Assembly: GCF_013141915.1 (NCBI RefSeq)
Contig: NZ_SROX01000009.1
Coordinates: 179,901 to 243,900, forward strand
Source of the DNA: Cupriavidus necator
Lineage (GTDB): Bacteria; Pseudomonadota; Gammaproteobacteria; Burkholderiales; Burkholderiaceae
Direction of reading: 5' to 3'
DNA: 64,000 nt
A program made the translations under genes and the position numbers. Positions 1 through 8,741 of this stretch are shown here, piece by piece (position 1 is the first letter of the stretch; each line of letters opens with the position of its first letter). The notes beneath the pieces were generated by a model. It had not been told where the DNA came from and made no database searches. It saw only the letters and a list, made by a program, of their open reading frames with translations.

Positions 1-680
1 TGCAGCGGCTCATCCGAATAGACCGCGGCGATGCCAAACTTCTTTTTCGGGTCGCGGGTAAAGCCCCACTGCTTGCGCAGGCCGGCGCGCACCTTGGCCA
101 GCAGCGGATCCTGGATCGTGCGCGCGAGGTCGTCAATGCGCACGCGGGTCGGGTCGAGCTGGCCACCGGCGCCGCCGCAGGTGATCACCGGCACGCCCTG
201 GCGCCGTGCCCAGCCGAGCATGGCGATCTTGACCCGGACCGCGTCGATGGCGTCGATCACATAGTCATGGCCGGCGCCAAGCAGGTCCGGCACGTTGTCG
301 GCGGTGACGAAGTCGTCGATCTGCGTTACGCGGCAACGCGGGTTGATGGCGACGATGCGCTCGGCCATGGCCTCGACCTTGGCACGCCCGTAGGCGTCGC
401 CCAGGGCATGGATCTGGCGATTGGTGTTGGACAGCGCGATATGGTCCAGGTCGATCAGCGCGATGCGGCCCACCGCATTGCGCGCCAGCGCCTCGGCGGC
501 CCAGCTGCCGACCCCGCCGATGCCGACCACGCACACGCTCGCCGCCTCCAGGCGGGCCAGGCCAGCGGCGCCGTACAGCCGCGCCACGCCGCCGAAGCGG
601 CGGTGGTAATCGTCGTCGGCCGGGCTTTCATGGGTCAGCGGTTCAGGCAGGCTGGCCAGCTCGTGTGCGGCATCGTTCAT
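1..680 (-). CDS. tcdA: tRNA threonylcarbamoyladenosine dehydratase (partial, C-terminus beyond left edge)
   Basis: ThiF/MoeB/E1-like ATP-dependent enzyme that cyclises the t6A37 base of ANN-decoding tRNAs to ct6A. About 226 residues are visible, starting at the ATG at 680. The N-terminal arm is followed by the nucleotide-binding loop GIGGVGSW (residues about 53-60), then LIDLDHIALSNTNRQ and the DYVIDAIDAVRVK segment, in the order expected for the TcdA/CsdL branch. The CGGAGGQLDPTRV stretch is also typical of this branch. The reading frame is open to the left edge, so the gene is simply cut by the window. It is divergent from the AsmA-like gene. MoeB or ThiF is less likely because of the TcdA-like arm and central motifs. 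Confidence 0.9.
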   Translation of the reverse strand, partial: MNDAAHELASLPEPLTHESPADDDYHRRFGGVARLYGAAGLARLEAASVCVVGIGGVGSWAAEALARNAVGRIALIDLDHIALSNTNRQIHALGDAYGRAKVEAMAERIVAINPRCRVTQIDDFVTADNVPDLLGAGHDYVIDAIDAVRVKIAMLGWARRQGVPVITCGGAGGQLDPTRVRIDDLARTIQDPLLAKVRAGLRKQWGFTRDPKKKFGIAAVYSDEPL

Positions 681-856
681 AAGGAAAAGCTTGGATCGCG
701 GGACGCCGGCCGCGCCGGGCACGGCCACGCCAGGGCAAAAAATCCGGCGTTTTCCGGCGGCGATGTCAGCCAGTCCCCGACAAGGACGGGAAGCGCGCAA
801 CTATACAATAGACCTGCAGTGGTCCGTTCGCCCCGCCAGCCAGGAGAGCCCGCCTC

Positions 857-3199
857 ATGCCCGTGCGCCGCAAGGTCGTTCTGTGGAGTGTCCTGACACC
901 GGTCGCGCTGATCGCGCTGCTGGTGATCGTGATCCTGACCTTCGACTGGAACCGCATCAAGCCCTGGCTCAACGAGCGCGTCTCCGAAGCCATCGGCCGT
1001 CCCTTTGCCATCAATGGCGACCTGACCGTGACCTGGCGCCGCGGCGAGGGCGAGAGGGGCTGGCGTACGCTGGTGCCATGGCCGCGCCTGTCGGCGCGCG
1101 ACATCACCGTCGGCAACCCGGACTGGGCCAAGCAGCCCAACATGGCGACGGTGCAGGAATTGATCTTCGTGCTGCGGCCGCTGCCGCTGCTGGCGCACGA
1201 GATCGCCGTGCCCTCGATCGTCATCGACAGCCCCGCGGTATGGCTCGAGCGCCTGCCCGACGCCCGCAACAACTGGACCTTCGAAACCGGTCCGAAGAAA
1301 GGCGCCTCCAAATGGCAGCTGGATGTCGGCGAGGTGGTGCTGGCGCGCGGCAACCTGGCACTGACCGACCAGCTCAAGAAGATCGAGCTGCAGGCCGAAC
1401 TCGATACCATCGGCAATGCGCCGCTCTACGAGAAGGCGCGCGACGGTGCGCTGGTCGGGCCGCAGGCCTCGGCGGTGCCGCCCGGGCCGCCGGGCAGCGC
1501 GCCGCAGGCGGCATCGGCGCCCGCGCCGAGCGCGGCATCCGCTGCCGCCGCCACTGGCGCGGACGGCCGCTACGGCGTGCGCTGGAAAGCCACCGGACGC
1601 TACAACGACGCCACCATCAACGCCAACGGCCGCGCCGGCACCGTGCTGAGCCTGCGCAATACCGACGTGCCCTTCCCGATCCAGGCCGATGTACGCGTGG
1701 GGACCACGCGCGCGCAGATCGAAGGCACCGTCACCAACCCGGCCCACCTGGCTGCGCTCGACGTGCACCTGACCCTGGCCGGCGACAGCATGGCCAAGCT
1801 CTATGCGCTGACCGGCGTCGTGTTGCCGTCGACACCGCCGTACCAGACCCGCGGCCGGCTGATGGCGACGCTGCGCAAGGAAGGCTCGATCTACGAATAT
1901 CAGAAGTTCACCGGCCGGGTCGGCGGCAGCGATCTGTCCGGCACGCTGACCTTCACCAAGCGCGAGCCGCGCCCGCTGCTGGCCGGCAACCTGGTGTCGA
2001 ACCAGTTGCGCTTTGTCGACCTGGCCCCGCTGATCGGCGCCGACGCCAAGCCCGGCCGCCCGGCCAAGGACAGCCCGGTGGCCCAGCCGGCGGACAAGGC
2101 GCTGCCGGTGGCGCCGTTCCGCACCGAGCGCTGGGACGAGATCGACGCCGACGTGCATTTCACCGGCAAGCGCATCATCCGCGATGCCGAGCTGCCGATC
2201 ACCGACCTGGTCACGCACCTGAAGCTGCAGGACGGCGTGCTGCTGCTCGACCCGCTCAACTTCGGCGTGGCGGGCGGCAACCTGGTTTCGACCGTGCGCC
2301 TCGACGGCAAGCGCGAGCCGATGGGCGCGATGATCGACATGACGGCGCGGCGCATGAAGCTCAAGCAACTGTTCCCGACCGTCGACCTGATGCGCGCCAG
2401 CATCGGCGAGCTTAACGGCAGCGCCAAGCTGTCGGCCACCGGCAATTCGGTGGCTGCGCTGCTGGGCTCGTCCAACGGCGAGGCGCGGCTGCTGGTCGAG
2501 AACGGCACGGTCAGCAAGTTCCTGCTCGAGGCGATCGGCCTGAACGTCGGCAGCCTGGTAGTCTCGAAGCTGTTCGGCGACAAGCCGGTCCAGATCAACT
2601 GCGGCGTCAGCGACTTCGCCATGACCGACGGTGTGGCGCGTGCGCGCACCTTCGTGCTGGACACGCACGACGCGGTGATCGAGACCACCGGCGGCATCGA
2701 CCTGCGCAGCGAGCGGCTGGCGCTGACCATCCACCCCGACTCCAAGGGCCTGCGCATCTTCTCGCTGCGCTCGCCGCTGTATGTCGGCGGCACCATGAAG
2801 CACCCGCGGGTCAGCCCCGATATCGGCGTGCTGGCCCTGCGCGCCGGCGGCGCGCTGTCGCTGGCGCTGCTGGCCCCGGTGGCCACCGCGGTGCTGCCGC
2901 TGCTTGACATCTCCCCGGGCGGCGACGACTCGCAGTGCGCCAGGCTGCTGGCCGATCTGCGCAAGCGCCCGACCGCGCCGCCGCCTGGCAAGACCTACCA
3001 GGATCCCAAGGCAGCGGCGGCGCCTGCCGACACCCGCGGCGCAGCGACCGCGGCCAGCCGGCCCGGTGCGCCGGCCGCTGCGGCCGGCACCGGCAAGCCT
3101 TCCACCACCGGCCAGCGTGAGCCGACCCGGCCGGCGGGCCAGGGGCAGCGCCAGCCACAGCGCCCGGGCAACGACCGGTCGTTCTACCAGGGCGGATAA
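857..3199 (+). CDS. AsmA family protein
   Basis: A 780-residue inner-membrane-anchored AsmA-like protein, a family now linked to bridge-like lipid transport between inner and outer membrane. A single N-terminal transmembrane helix (residues about 9-29) is followed by the AsmA beginning (FDWNRIKPWLNERVSEAIGR). A long beta-rich body ends in the conserved AsmA C-terminal region (residues about 530-690), with KFLLEAIGLNVGSLV and the DLRSERLALTIHP segment. Residues 205-230 and about 700-780 are low-complexity Ala/Pro/Gly linkers. The start is the ATG with GGAG upstream. It stands alone, divergent from tcdA. The substrate cannot be told from sequence. Confidence 0.88.
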   Translation: MPVRRKVVLWSVLTPVALIALLVIVILTFDWNRIKPWLNERVSEAIGRPFAINGDLTVTWRRGEGERGWRTLVPWPRLSARDITVGNPDWAKQPNMATVQELIFVLRPLPLLAHEIAVPSIVIDSPAVWLERLPDARNNWTFETGPKKGASKWQLDVGEVVLARGNLALTDQLKKIELQAELDTIGNAPLYEKARDGALVGPQASAVPPGPPGSAPQAASAPAPSAASAAAATGADGRYGVRWKATGRYNDATINANGRAGTVLSLRNTDVPFPIQADVRVGTTRAQIEGTVTNPAHLAALDVHLTLAGDSMAKLYALTGVVLPSTPPYQTRGRLMATLRKEGSIYEYQKFTGRVGGSDLSGTLTFTKREPRPLLAGNLVSNQLRFVDLAPLIGADAKPGRPAKDSPVAQPADKALPVAPFRTERWDEIDADVHFTGKRIIRDAELPITDLVTHLKLQDGVLLLDPLNFGVAGGNLVSTVRLDGKREPMGAMIDMTARRMKLKQLFPTVDLMRASIGELNGSAKLSATGNSVAALLGSSNGEARLLVENGTVSKFLLEAIGLNVGSLVVSKLFGDKPVQINCGVSDFAMTDGVARARTFVLDTHDAVIETTGGIDLRSERLALTIHPDSKGLRIFSLRSPLYVGGTMKHPRVSPDIGVLALRAGGALSLALLAPVATAVLPLLDISPGGDDSQCARLLADLRKRPTAPPPGKTYQDPKAAAAPADTRGAATAASRPGAPAAAAGTGKPSTTGQREPTRPAGQGQRQPQRPGNDRSFYQGG

Positions 3200-3307
3200 A
3201 CCGCCTCGCCACGCGCCCCCCCGCCCCGCGCAAAGGCGCGCACGGCCCGAGGATTAAACAAAATCGCAACACTTCGCCCTGCTGCGACAAGTTGACGCAC
3301 GTTGCCG

Positions 3308-3336
3308 TTGTACCGAGCCGCGCTCAGGCGCATAAT
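3308..3336 (+). promoter_or_regulatory. candidate sigma-70 promoter of the MFS gene
   Basis: The gap 3200-3537 has no gene. It holds a -10 box CATAAT (3331-3336) 17 bp from TTGTAC (3308-3313) in an AT-richer patch. This would give a leader of about 195 nt before the MFS start. The -35 match is weak, so this rests mainly on the -10 and spacing. Confidence 0.4.
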
Positions 3337-3537
3337 TAAACGGCCATTTACAAGAAGTTTAAGCATGGCAAGCATTGGACGCGGCGCGGGCTCGCCCGTA
3401 CGCGTCCTTCGAAAGGCGCGGCTGCGGCCGCCCTTTGTTTTCGCCGCAGGTCTGCGGCCATTTTCCTGATTCGCCGCCTTGGCACGGCGCTCCGCCGGCA
3501 CCGAGAACGGTCCCACCAACGTCCTTCGCCCGCCCCC

Positions 3538-4749
3538 ATGACGCTGACGCATGCCGCCGTCCCGCCGATCACCTGGCTGATCGCACTGACGGTGTGCAAC
3601 CACGTGGCTTTCAATGCCAGCCGCGTGGTGGTGTCGCTGTTCGCGATTTCGCTCAAGGCTTCCACCATTACGCTGGGCGTGCTGATGTCGCTGTACGCGC
3701 TGCTGCCGATGCTGCTGGCAATCCGCGCCGGCAAGCGCATCGACCGGATCGGCCCGCGCAAGCCGATGACGGCGGGCTCGCTGATGGTGGTGGCAGGCAC
3801 GCTGCTGCCGGCGCTGTGGCACGAGCTGGGCGCGCTGTACCTGTCGTGCGCGCTGATCGGGGTTGGCTTCATGCTGGTCCAGGTGGCGATGCAGCTGCTG
3901 ATCGGGCAGGTCTCTACCGATGCCACCCGGCTGCGCAACTACACCTGGCATGCGCTGGGGCTGTCGGTGTCCGGCACGCTCGGGCCGGTGGCCATGGGCT
4001 ACATGATCGAGCATGCGGGCTTCCGCCCTGCCTTCGCGGTGCTGGCGGCGGTGGCGCTGGCCGGGCAGGCGGGCCTGCAATGGGTGCGGCCGCGGCTGCC
4101 CGCGCACGGCGGCAACGCCGGACGCATCGCCATCGAGGACGGCACCCGCCACTCCACCCTGGACCTGCTGCAGCATCCCGAACTGCGCGCGGTCTTCATC
4201 GCCAGCGCGGTGCTGTCGGCCGCATGGGACCTGCACGCGTTCCTGATCCCGATCCAGGGCTCGCGCATCGGGCTGTCGCCGTCTTCGATCGGCTGGGTGC
4301 TGGGTGCCTTCGCCATCGCCACCTTCGCCATCCGGGTGGCGATGCCGGCGGTGTCGCGCCGGCTATCGGAATGGAAGATCATCCGCGCCGCCTTGCTGGT
4401 CGGCGCGCTGGCCTACCTGGCCTACCCCTTTGTCGCGCACTTCTGGCTGATGTGCGGACTGGCCTTCGTGCTGGGCCTGGCGCTGGGCAGCGCCCAGCCC
4501 AATGTCATGAATATCCTGCACAGCGCGTCGCCGCACGGCCGCGCGGGCGAGGCGCTGGGACTGCGCTCGGCGGTACTGAACACCAGCCAGGTGGTCTGGC
4601 CGCTTACCTTCGGCGTGGTCGGCACGGCGCTGGGCATGCTGCCGATTTTCCTGTCGATGGCGGGCGCGATGGGCGCGGCCGGCTACTATTCGCGGCGCCA
4701 GGGACGCAAGGCGCTGGCGCCGCCGGCACAGCCGAGCGCCGGCGGGTGA
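3538..4749 (+). CDS. MFS transporter
   Basis: A 403-residue major facilitator superfamily permease with about 12 predicted membrane helices. The cytoplasmic loop between helices 2 and 3 carries the MFS signature (RAGKRIDRIGPRKPM, residues about 61-75). A positively charged central loop (residues about 180-205, around RPRLPAHGGNAGR) separates the two six-helix halves. The ATG at 3538 gives a normal first helix at residues about 10-30. No adjacent metabolic genes point to a substrate; an efflux or uptake role is equally possible. It is followed closely by pdxH but has its own candidate promoter. Confidence 0.85.
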   Translation: MTLTHAAVPPITWLIALTVCNHVAFNASRVVVSLFAISLKASTITLGVLMSLYALLPMLLAIRAGKRIDRIGPRKPMTAGSLMVVAGTLLPALWHELGALYLSCALIGVGFMLVQVAMQLLIGQVSTDATRLRNYTWHALGLSVSGTLGPVAMGYMIEHAGFRPAFAVLAAVALAGQAGLQWVRPRLPAHGGNAGRIAIEDGTRHSTLDLLQHPELRAVFIASAVLSAAWDLHAFLIPIQGSRIGLSPSSIGWVLGAFAIATFAIRVAMPAVSRRLSEWKIIRAALLVGALAYLAYPFVAHFWLMCGLAFVLGLALGSAQPNVMNILHSASPHGRAGEALGLRSAVLNTSQVVWPLTFGVVGTALGMLPIFLSMAGAMGAAGYYSRRQGRKALAPPAQPSAGG

Positions 4750-4893
4750 TTCCTGCGGATGCTGCGCCCGGTACCGCTTGTCGCCGCGCAAATGCGGCCC
4801 CCGGCGCATTCGCTATACTCGAATCAGCTGGACCTGCGGCCGCCGCCCCCCGGGCGCACCGCGCTTCCGGACCGATTCCCAGATGATTGCGAC

Positions 4894-5532
4894 ATGACCC
4901 AACTTGCCGACCTGCGCCGAACCTATGTGCTGGGCGCCCTGTCCGAATCCGACGTGGCCCCCGACCCGATGAGCCAGTTCAAACGCTGGTTTGACGAAGC
5001 GGTCACGGCCAAGCTGCCCGAACCCAACGCCATGACCCTGGCCACGGTCGACGCCGATGGCCAGCCTTCGGCGCGCATCGTGCTGCTCAAGGGCATCGAC
5101 GAGCGCGGCTTCACCTTCTTCACCAACTATGAAAGCCGCAAGGGCCTGGACCTGGCGGCTAACCCGCGCGCCGCGCTGCTGTTCCACTGGGTGCAGCTGG
5201 AACGCCAGGTGCGCGTCGAAGGTCGCGTCGAAAAGGTCTCCGAGGACGAAAGCGACGCCTATTTCGCCACGCGGCCGCTGGGCTCGCGGGTGGGCGCCTG
5301 GGCTTCCGCGCAGAGCCGGGAAGTGCCCGGCCGCGACGTTCTGGAACAGCGCGAGCAGGAATACCGCAGCAAGTTCGGCGAAAACCCGCCGCGCCCGCCC
5401 CACTGGGGCGGCTACCGCCTGGTGCCGACCGCACTGGAATTCTGGCAGGGCCGGCCGTCGCGACTGCACGACCGCATCGCCTACCGGATCCAGCCCGGCA
5501 CGGGCTGGCAGATCGTGCGGCTGTCGCCCTGA
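4894..5532 (+). CDS. pdxH: pyridoxamine/pyridoxine 5'-phosphate oxidase
   Basis: FMN enzyme that oxidises pyridoxamine- or pyridoxine-phosphate to pyridoxal 5'-phosphate in vitamin B6 metabolism. The 212-residue length is normal for PdxH. The family start [20 protein letters not shown] is at the ATG at 4894; an upstream in-frame ATG at 4759 would add an unlikely proline-rich tail. The FMN-binding region [20 protein letters not shown] and the PdxH C-terminal signature (PHWGGYRL to [13 protein letters not shown]) are intact. Several enzymes in this window are PLP-dependent (kynU, glyA, the aminotransferase at 52.6 kb). Confidence 0.95.
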   Translation: MTQLADLRRTYVLGALSESDVAPDPMSQFKRWFDEAVTAKLPEPNAMTLATVDADGQPSARIVLLKGIDERGFTFFTNYESRKGLDLAANPRAALLFHWVQLERQVRVEGRVEKVSEDESDAYFATRPLGSRVGAWASAQSREVPGRDVLEQREQEYRSKFGENPPRPPHWGGYRLVPTALEFWQGRPSRLHDRIAYRIQPGTGWQIVRLSP

Positions 5533-5568
5533 GCCGGCCGGCGGACGCCTCGCGCGTCCGCACTACCG

Positions 5569-5590
5569 CCCTGCCGGGACGCCGGCAGGG
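5569..5590 (+). terminator. hairpin after pdxH
   Basis: A 9-bp perfect stem (CCCTGCCGG / CCGGCAGGG) with a GACG loop, followed by TCTTCC. A second 8-bp hairpin lies just before it (5541-5561). There is no long U-run, so it is a likely but not classic terminator. Confidence 0.5.
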
Positions 5591-5765
5591 TCTTCCGGAC
5601 GGTGCGCTGCACAGGCTGCGGAATTGGATTAAAGTGAGACAGGCGTCGCTTGGCTACTCTTTTCTTGCAGCGCTCGCGACGGATCGTGCAAGGTTTGCGC
5701 GCAGTTCCCGCCTTGCCTGATGCGTCCGCCGAAGCGTGTGCCGCAACCATCGGGAGGTAAAGCGC

Positions 5766-7007
5766 ATGTTTTTCAAGCAAACCCTGGAAAAGCAACTCGA
5801 CAACTGGATCGCCGACCTGCGAGAGAACGCCAATCTCCCGGTCAGCCTGCGGCTGTGGAATGGCGCCGAATACCCGCTCGGGCAATTCGACAAGCCGGTG
5901 GTGACGCTGACCGTGCGCGAAGCGGCGGCCCTGCCGCTGTTGCTGACACCAAGCCTGGACAACCTGGGCGAAGCGTACGTCCAGGGCAAGATCGACTTCG
6001 AGGGCCGGCTGGCGGACATCATCAAGGTGGGCTACGGCTTCTCGGCCGCGGCCACGCGGCGCGCCGGCGGGGCGCTGTACAAGGTGGCGCAGCACTTCAC
6101 CCATACCAAGCAGAAAGACAAGGAGTCGATCCAGTACCACTACGACGTCTCCAACGACTTCTACCAGCTTTGGCTGGATCCCAACATGGTCTACTCCTGT
6201 GCCTACTTCGAGCACGGTGACGAAGACCTGGCCACCGCCCAGCTCAAGAAGATCGACCACATCCTGACCAAGATCCGGCTGCAGCCCGGCCAGACGCTGC
6301 TCGATATCGGCTGCGGCTGGGGCGCGCTGGTGATGCGCGCGGCGCAGAAGTTCGGCGCGCGCTGCGTCGGCATCACGCTGTCGCAGAACCAGTTCGAGCT
6401 GGCCACCGAGCGCGTCCGGGCCGCGGGCCTGTCCGACCGCATCGAGATCCGGCTGCAGGACTACCGCGACACCGCCGGCACCTTCGACCGCATCACCAGC
6501 GTCGGCATGTTCGAGCATGTGGGCAAGGACAACCTGCCGGGCTATTTCAGCCGCATCCGCGAGCTGCTGACCGACGACGGCTTTGCCATGAACCACGGCA
6601 TCACCTCGCCCGACCCGGACAACGGCGCGACGCCGATGGATGGCGCCGAGTTCATGGACCGCTACGTGTTCCCGCAGGGCGAACTGCCGCATATCGGGCT
6701 GGTGCTGCGCACGCTGCAGCAGGGCGGCCTGGAAGCGTTTGACGTCGAGCTGCTGCGCCGCCACTACGCGCGCACGCTGCACCACTGGGCCGACAACTTC
6801 GAAGCGCGCGGCGACATCATCCGCAGCCTGGTCGGCGAGAAGAAATACCGCATCTGGCGCGTCTACCTGGCCGGCTGCGCGCACGCCTTCGAGACCGAGA
6901 AGATGTCGATCTACCAAGTGGTGTGCCACAAGTCCGGGCTGCAGGCCGACTCGCTGCCATGGTCGCGCCGCTATATCTACGAGCAGCCCATCGGCCGCAC
7001 CGACTGA
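5766..7007 (+). CDS. cfa: cyclopropane-fatty-acyl-phospholipid synthase
   Basis: SAM-dependent methyltransferase that adds a methylene bridge to unsaturated membrane acyl chains. The 413-residue protein has the N-terminal CFAS domain and the signature YHYDVSNDFYQLWLD (about 125-140). The YSCAYF segment carries the expected active-site-region cysteine at about residue 145. The SAM loop LLDIGCGWGALV is at about 178-189, and the C-terminal GELPHIG and HWADNFE motifs are present. The ATG at 5766 is preceded by GGGAGGTAAAG, a strong ribosome binding site; the in-frame extension to 5736 is not needed. The DUF72 gene follows after 15 bp and may be cotranscribed. Confidence 0.93.
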   Translation: MFFKQTLEKQLDNWIADLRENANLPVSLRLWNGAEYPLGQFDKPVVTLTVREAAALPLLLTPSLDNLGEAYVQGKIDFEGRLADIIKVGYGFSAAATRRAGGALYKVAQHFTHTKQKDKESIQYHYDVSNDFYQLWLDPNMVYSCAYFEHGDEDLATAQLKKIDHILTKIRLQPGQTLLDIGCGWGALVMRAAQKFGARCVGITLSQNQFELATERVRAAGLSDRIEIRLQDYRDTAGTFDRITSVGMFEHVGKDNLPGYFSRIRELLTDDGFAMNHGITSPDPDNGATPMDGAEFMDRYVFPQGELPHIGLVLRTLQQGGLEAFDVELLRRHYARTLHHWADNFEARGDIIRSLVGEKKYRIWRVYLAGCAHAFETEKMSIYQVVCHKSGLQADSLPWSRRYIYEQPIGRTD

Positions 7008-7022
7008 AGGCAACCCAGGCGC

Positions 7023-8087
7023 TTGACTGAAGATCTCTTTGGCGGGCTGTCCCTGCCCGCCCCGGCCGCCACACCCGCTGGCGGCGTGGCCGCCCCACCC
7101 GAATCCCCGGGCAAACCGGCGCGCGGCAAGAGCGTGCAGCCGTTGCCGGCATCGCCGGCGCTGCAGGCGCTCGCCGCGCGGCTGCCGCCGCACCTGTATT
7201 TCGGCACCTCGTCATGGGCCTATCCCGGCTGGAACGGGCTGGTCTATGACGGCGAGTACGGCGACAGCCTGCTCTCGCGCAAGGGCCTTGCCGCCTATTC
7301 GCGCCACCCGCTGCTGCGCGCCGCCGGCATCGACCGCGGCTTTTACGGGCCGATCCCGCTGGCCGACTACCTGTCCTATGCGGCGCAGGTGCCGGAGGGC
7401 TTCCGTTTCCTGGTCAAGGCCCCGGCCAGCGTCTGCGACGCCTGGCTGCGCGGCCCCGACGGCGAAGGCCGGCTGGCCAACGCCGCCTTCCTGGACGCAG
7501 AGATCGCGGCACGCGACTTCATCGTGCCGGCCACCAGCGGCTTGGGCCACAAGTGCGGGCCGTTGCTGTTCCAGCTGTCGCCGATGGGCGCGCTGGCCGA
7601 CAGCGCGGTATTCCTGGAGCGGCTCGATGCCTTCCTGGGCGCGCTGCCGGCGCTGGATCCCGCGCTGACCCCGCACGCCGCCTATGCCGTCGAGCTGCGC
7701 GATCCGGCCCTGCTGACGCCGCGCTACATCCGCTTGTTGCGCCGCCACGGCGTGCGCTTCTGCCTGTCCGCGCGCGACCGGCTGCCGCCGGTGCCGCGGC
7801 AGGCGGCAGCGCAGGCCCTGATGGATGAAGCCGCGACGGGCCCGCTGGTGCTGCGCTGGATGCTGCATGCGGGCCGTCCCTACGCCTACGCGGAGAAGCG
7901 CTATGCGCCCTTCGATCGCATCGTCGACGACGATCCCGATACCCGCCACGCCATCGCAGACGTAGTGGCGCGCACGCTGCGCGCGGGGCAGACCGCCATC
8001 GTCATCGTCAGCAACAACGCCGAAGGCTGCGCACCGCTGAGCTGCGTGCGGCTGGCCGAGGCCATCGCGGCGCGGCTGGAGCGCTGA
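7023..8087 (+). CDS. DUF72 domain protein
   Basis: A 354-residue member of the DUF72 (YecE-like) TIM-barrel family, whose function is not established. The family opening FGTSSWAYPGWNGLVY occurs at about residue 60. It is preceded by an Ala/Pro-rich N-terminal tail not shared by all members. VPEGFRFLVKAP and the AYAVELRD motif follow in the usual order. The apparent start is TTG at 7023; the only alternatives are far inside the conserved domain. It sits 15 bp after cfa, suggesting one transcript, and is convergent with msrA. Confidence 0.85.
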   Translation: MTEDLFGGLSLPAPAATPAGGVAAPPESPGKPARGKSVQPLPASPALQALAARLPPHLYFGTSSWAYPGWNGLVYDGEYGDSLLSRKGLAAYSRHPLLRAAGIDRGFYGPIPLADYLSYAAQVPEGFRFLVKAPASVCDAWLRGPDGEGRLANAAFLDAEIAARDFIVPATSGLGHKCGPLLFQLSPMGALADSAVFLERLDAFLGALPALDPALTPHAAYAVELRDPALLTPRYIRLLRRHGVRFCLSARDRLPPVPRQAAAQALMDEAATGPLVLRWMLHAGRPYAYAEKRYAPFDRIVDDDPDTRHAIADVVARTLRAGQTAIVIVSNNAEGCAPLSCVRLAEAIAARLER

Positions 8088-8120
8088 CCGCGCCGCCGCG
8101 CCGGCGCCCGCCCTTGCCCC

Positions 8121-8663
8121 TTACTTGCGCAGCTTCGCGCCGAACTGCTGGCGAAACTTGGCCAGCTTGGGCGAAATCACGAACGCGCAGTAGCCCTGGC
8201 TGGGATGGTCCTGGTAGTAGTTCTGGTGGCTGGCCTCGGCGCGCCAGTAAGGCTGCTCCGGCTCGACCTGCGTCACGATCGGCGCATCGAACACCTTGGC
8301 GGCGGCCAGTTCGCGCATCACGTACTCGGCCGTCGCGCGCTGCGCCTCCGAATGCGTAAAGATGGCCGAGCGGTATTGCGGCCCTACGTCGTTGCCCTGC
8401 CGGTCCGGCGTGGTCGGGTCGTGGATGGCGAAGAAGATCTCGAGGATCTCGCGGTAGTTGATCACCGACGGATCAAAGCTGACGCGCACCACTTCGACAT
8501 GGCCGGTAGCGCCTTCGCAGACCTGCTGGTAGGTCGGGTGGTCGACATGCCCGCCGGTGTACCCGGACTCGACCGCGACGACCCCGTCGACCTGCTGGTA
8601 AACCGCTTCCAGGCACCAGAAGCACCCGCCGCCCAGCGTGGCGGTTTCCAATCCATGTTCCAT
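8121..8663 (-). CDS. msrA: peptide-methionine (S)-S-oxide reductase
   Basis: Repairs methionine-S-sulfoxide in proteins using thioredoxin. The 180-residue protein has the catalytic GGGCFWCLEA motif (nucleophile Cys at about 14). ESGYTGGHVDHPTYQQVC and the GNDVGPQYRSAIF block are both diagnostic of MsrA. The ATG at 8663 is chosen over the upstream frame start at 8708 because AGGGAG precedes it at good spacing and it gives the usual length. It is monocistronic and convergent with the DUF72 gene. Confidence 0.95.
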   Translation of the reverse strand: MEHGLETATLGGGCFWCLEAVYQQVDGVVAVESGYTGGHVDHPTYQQVCEGATGHVEVVRVSFDPSVINYREILEIFFAIHDPTTPDRQGNDVGPQYRSAIFTHSEAQRATAEYVMRELAAAKVFDAPIVTQVEPEQPYWRAEASHQNYYQDHPSQGYCAFVISPKLAKFRQQFGAKLRK

Positions 8664-8741
8664 TTGCGCCGCTCCCTTGGGTTGTGGTCTGTCGTGCCAC
8701 GGCCTCAAGCATAAGCGCAGATCGGCGCGTTTGCAGCGGAT

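Noticed and set aside
677..2803. A 708-codon open frame antisense to the AsmA gene
   Set aside because: Composition is Gln/Arg/His-rich as in shadow frames of GC-rich genes, there are no domains, and it is fully explained by the AsmA frame.
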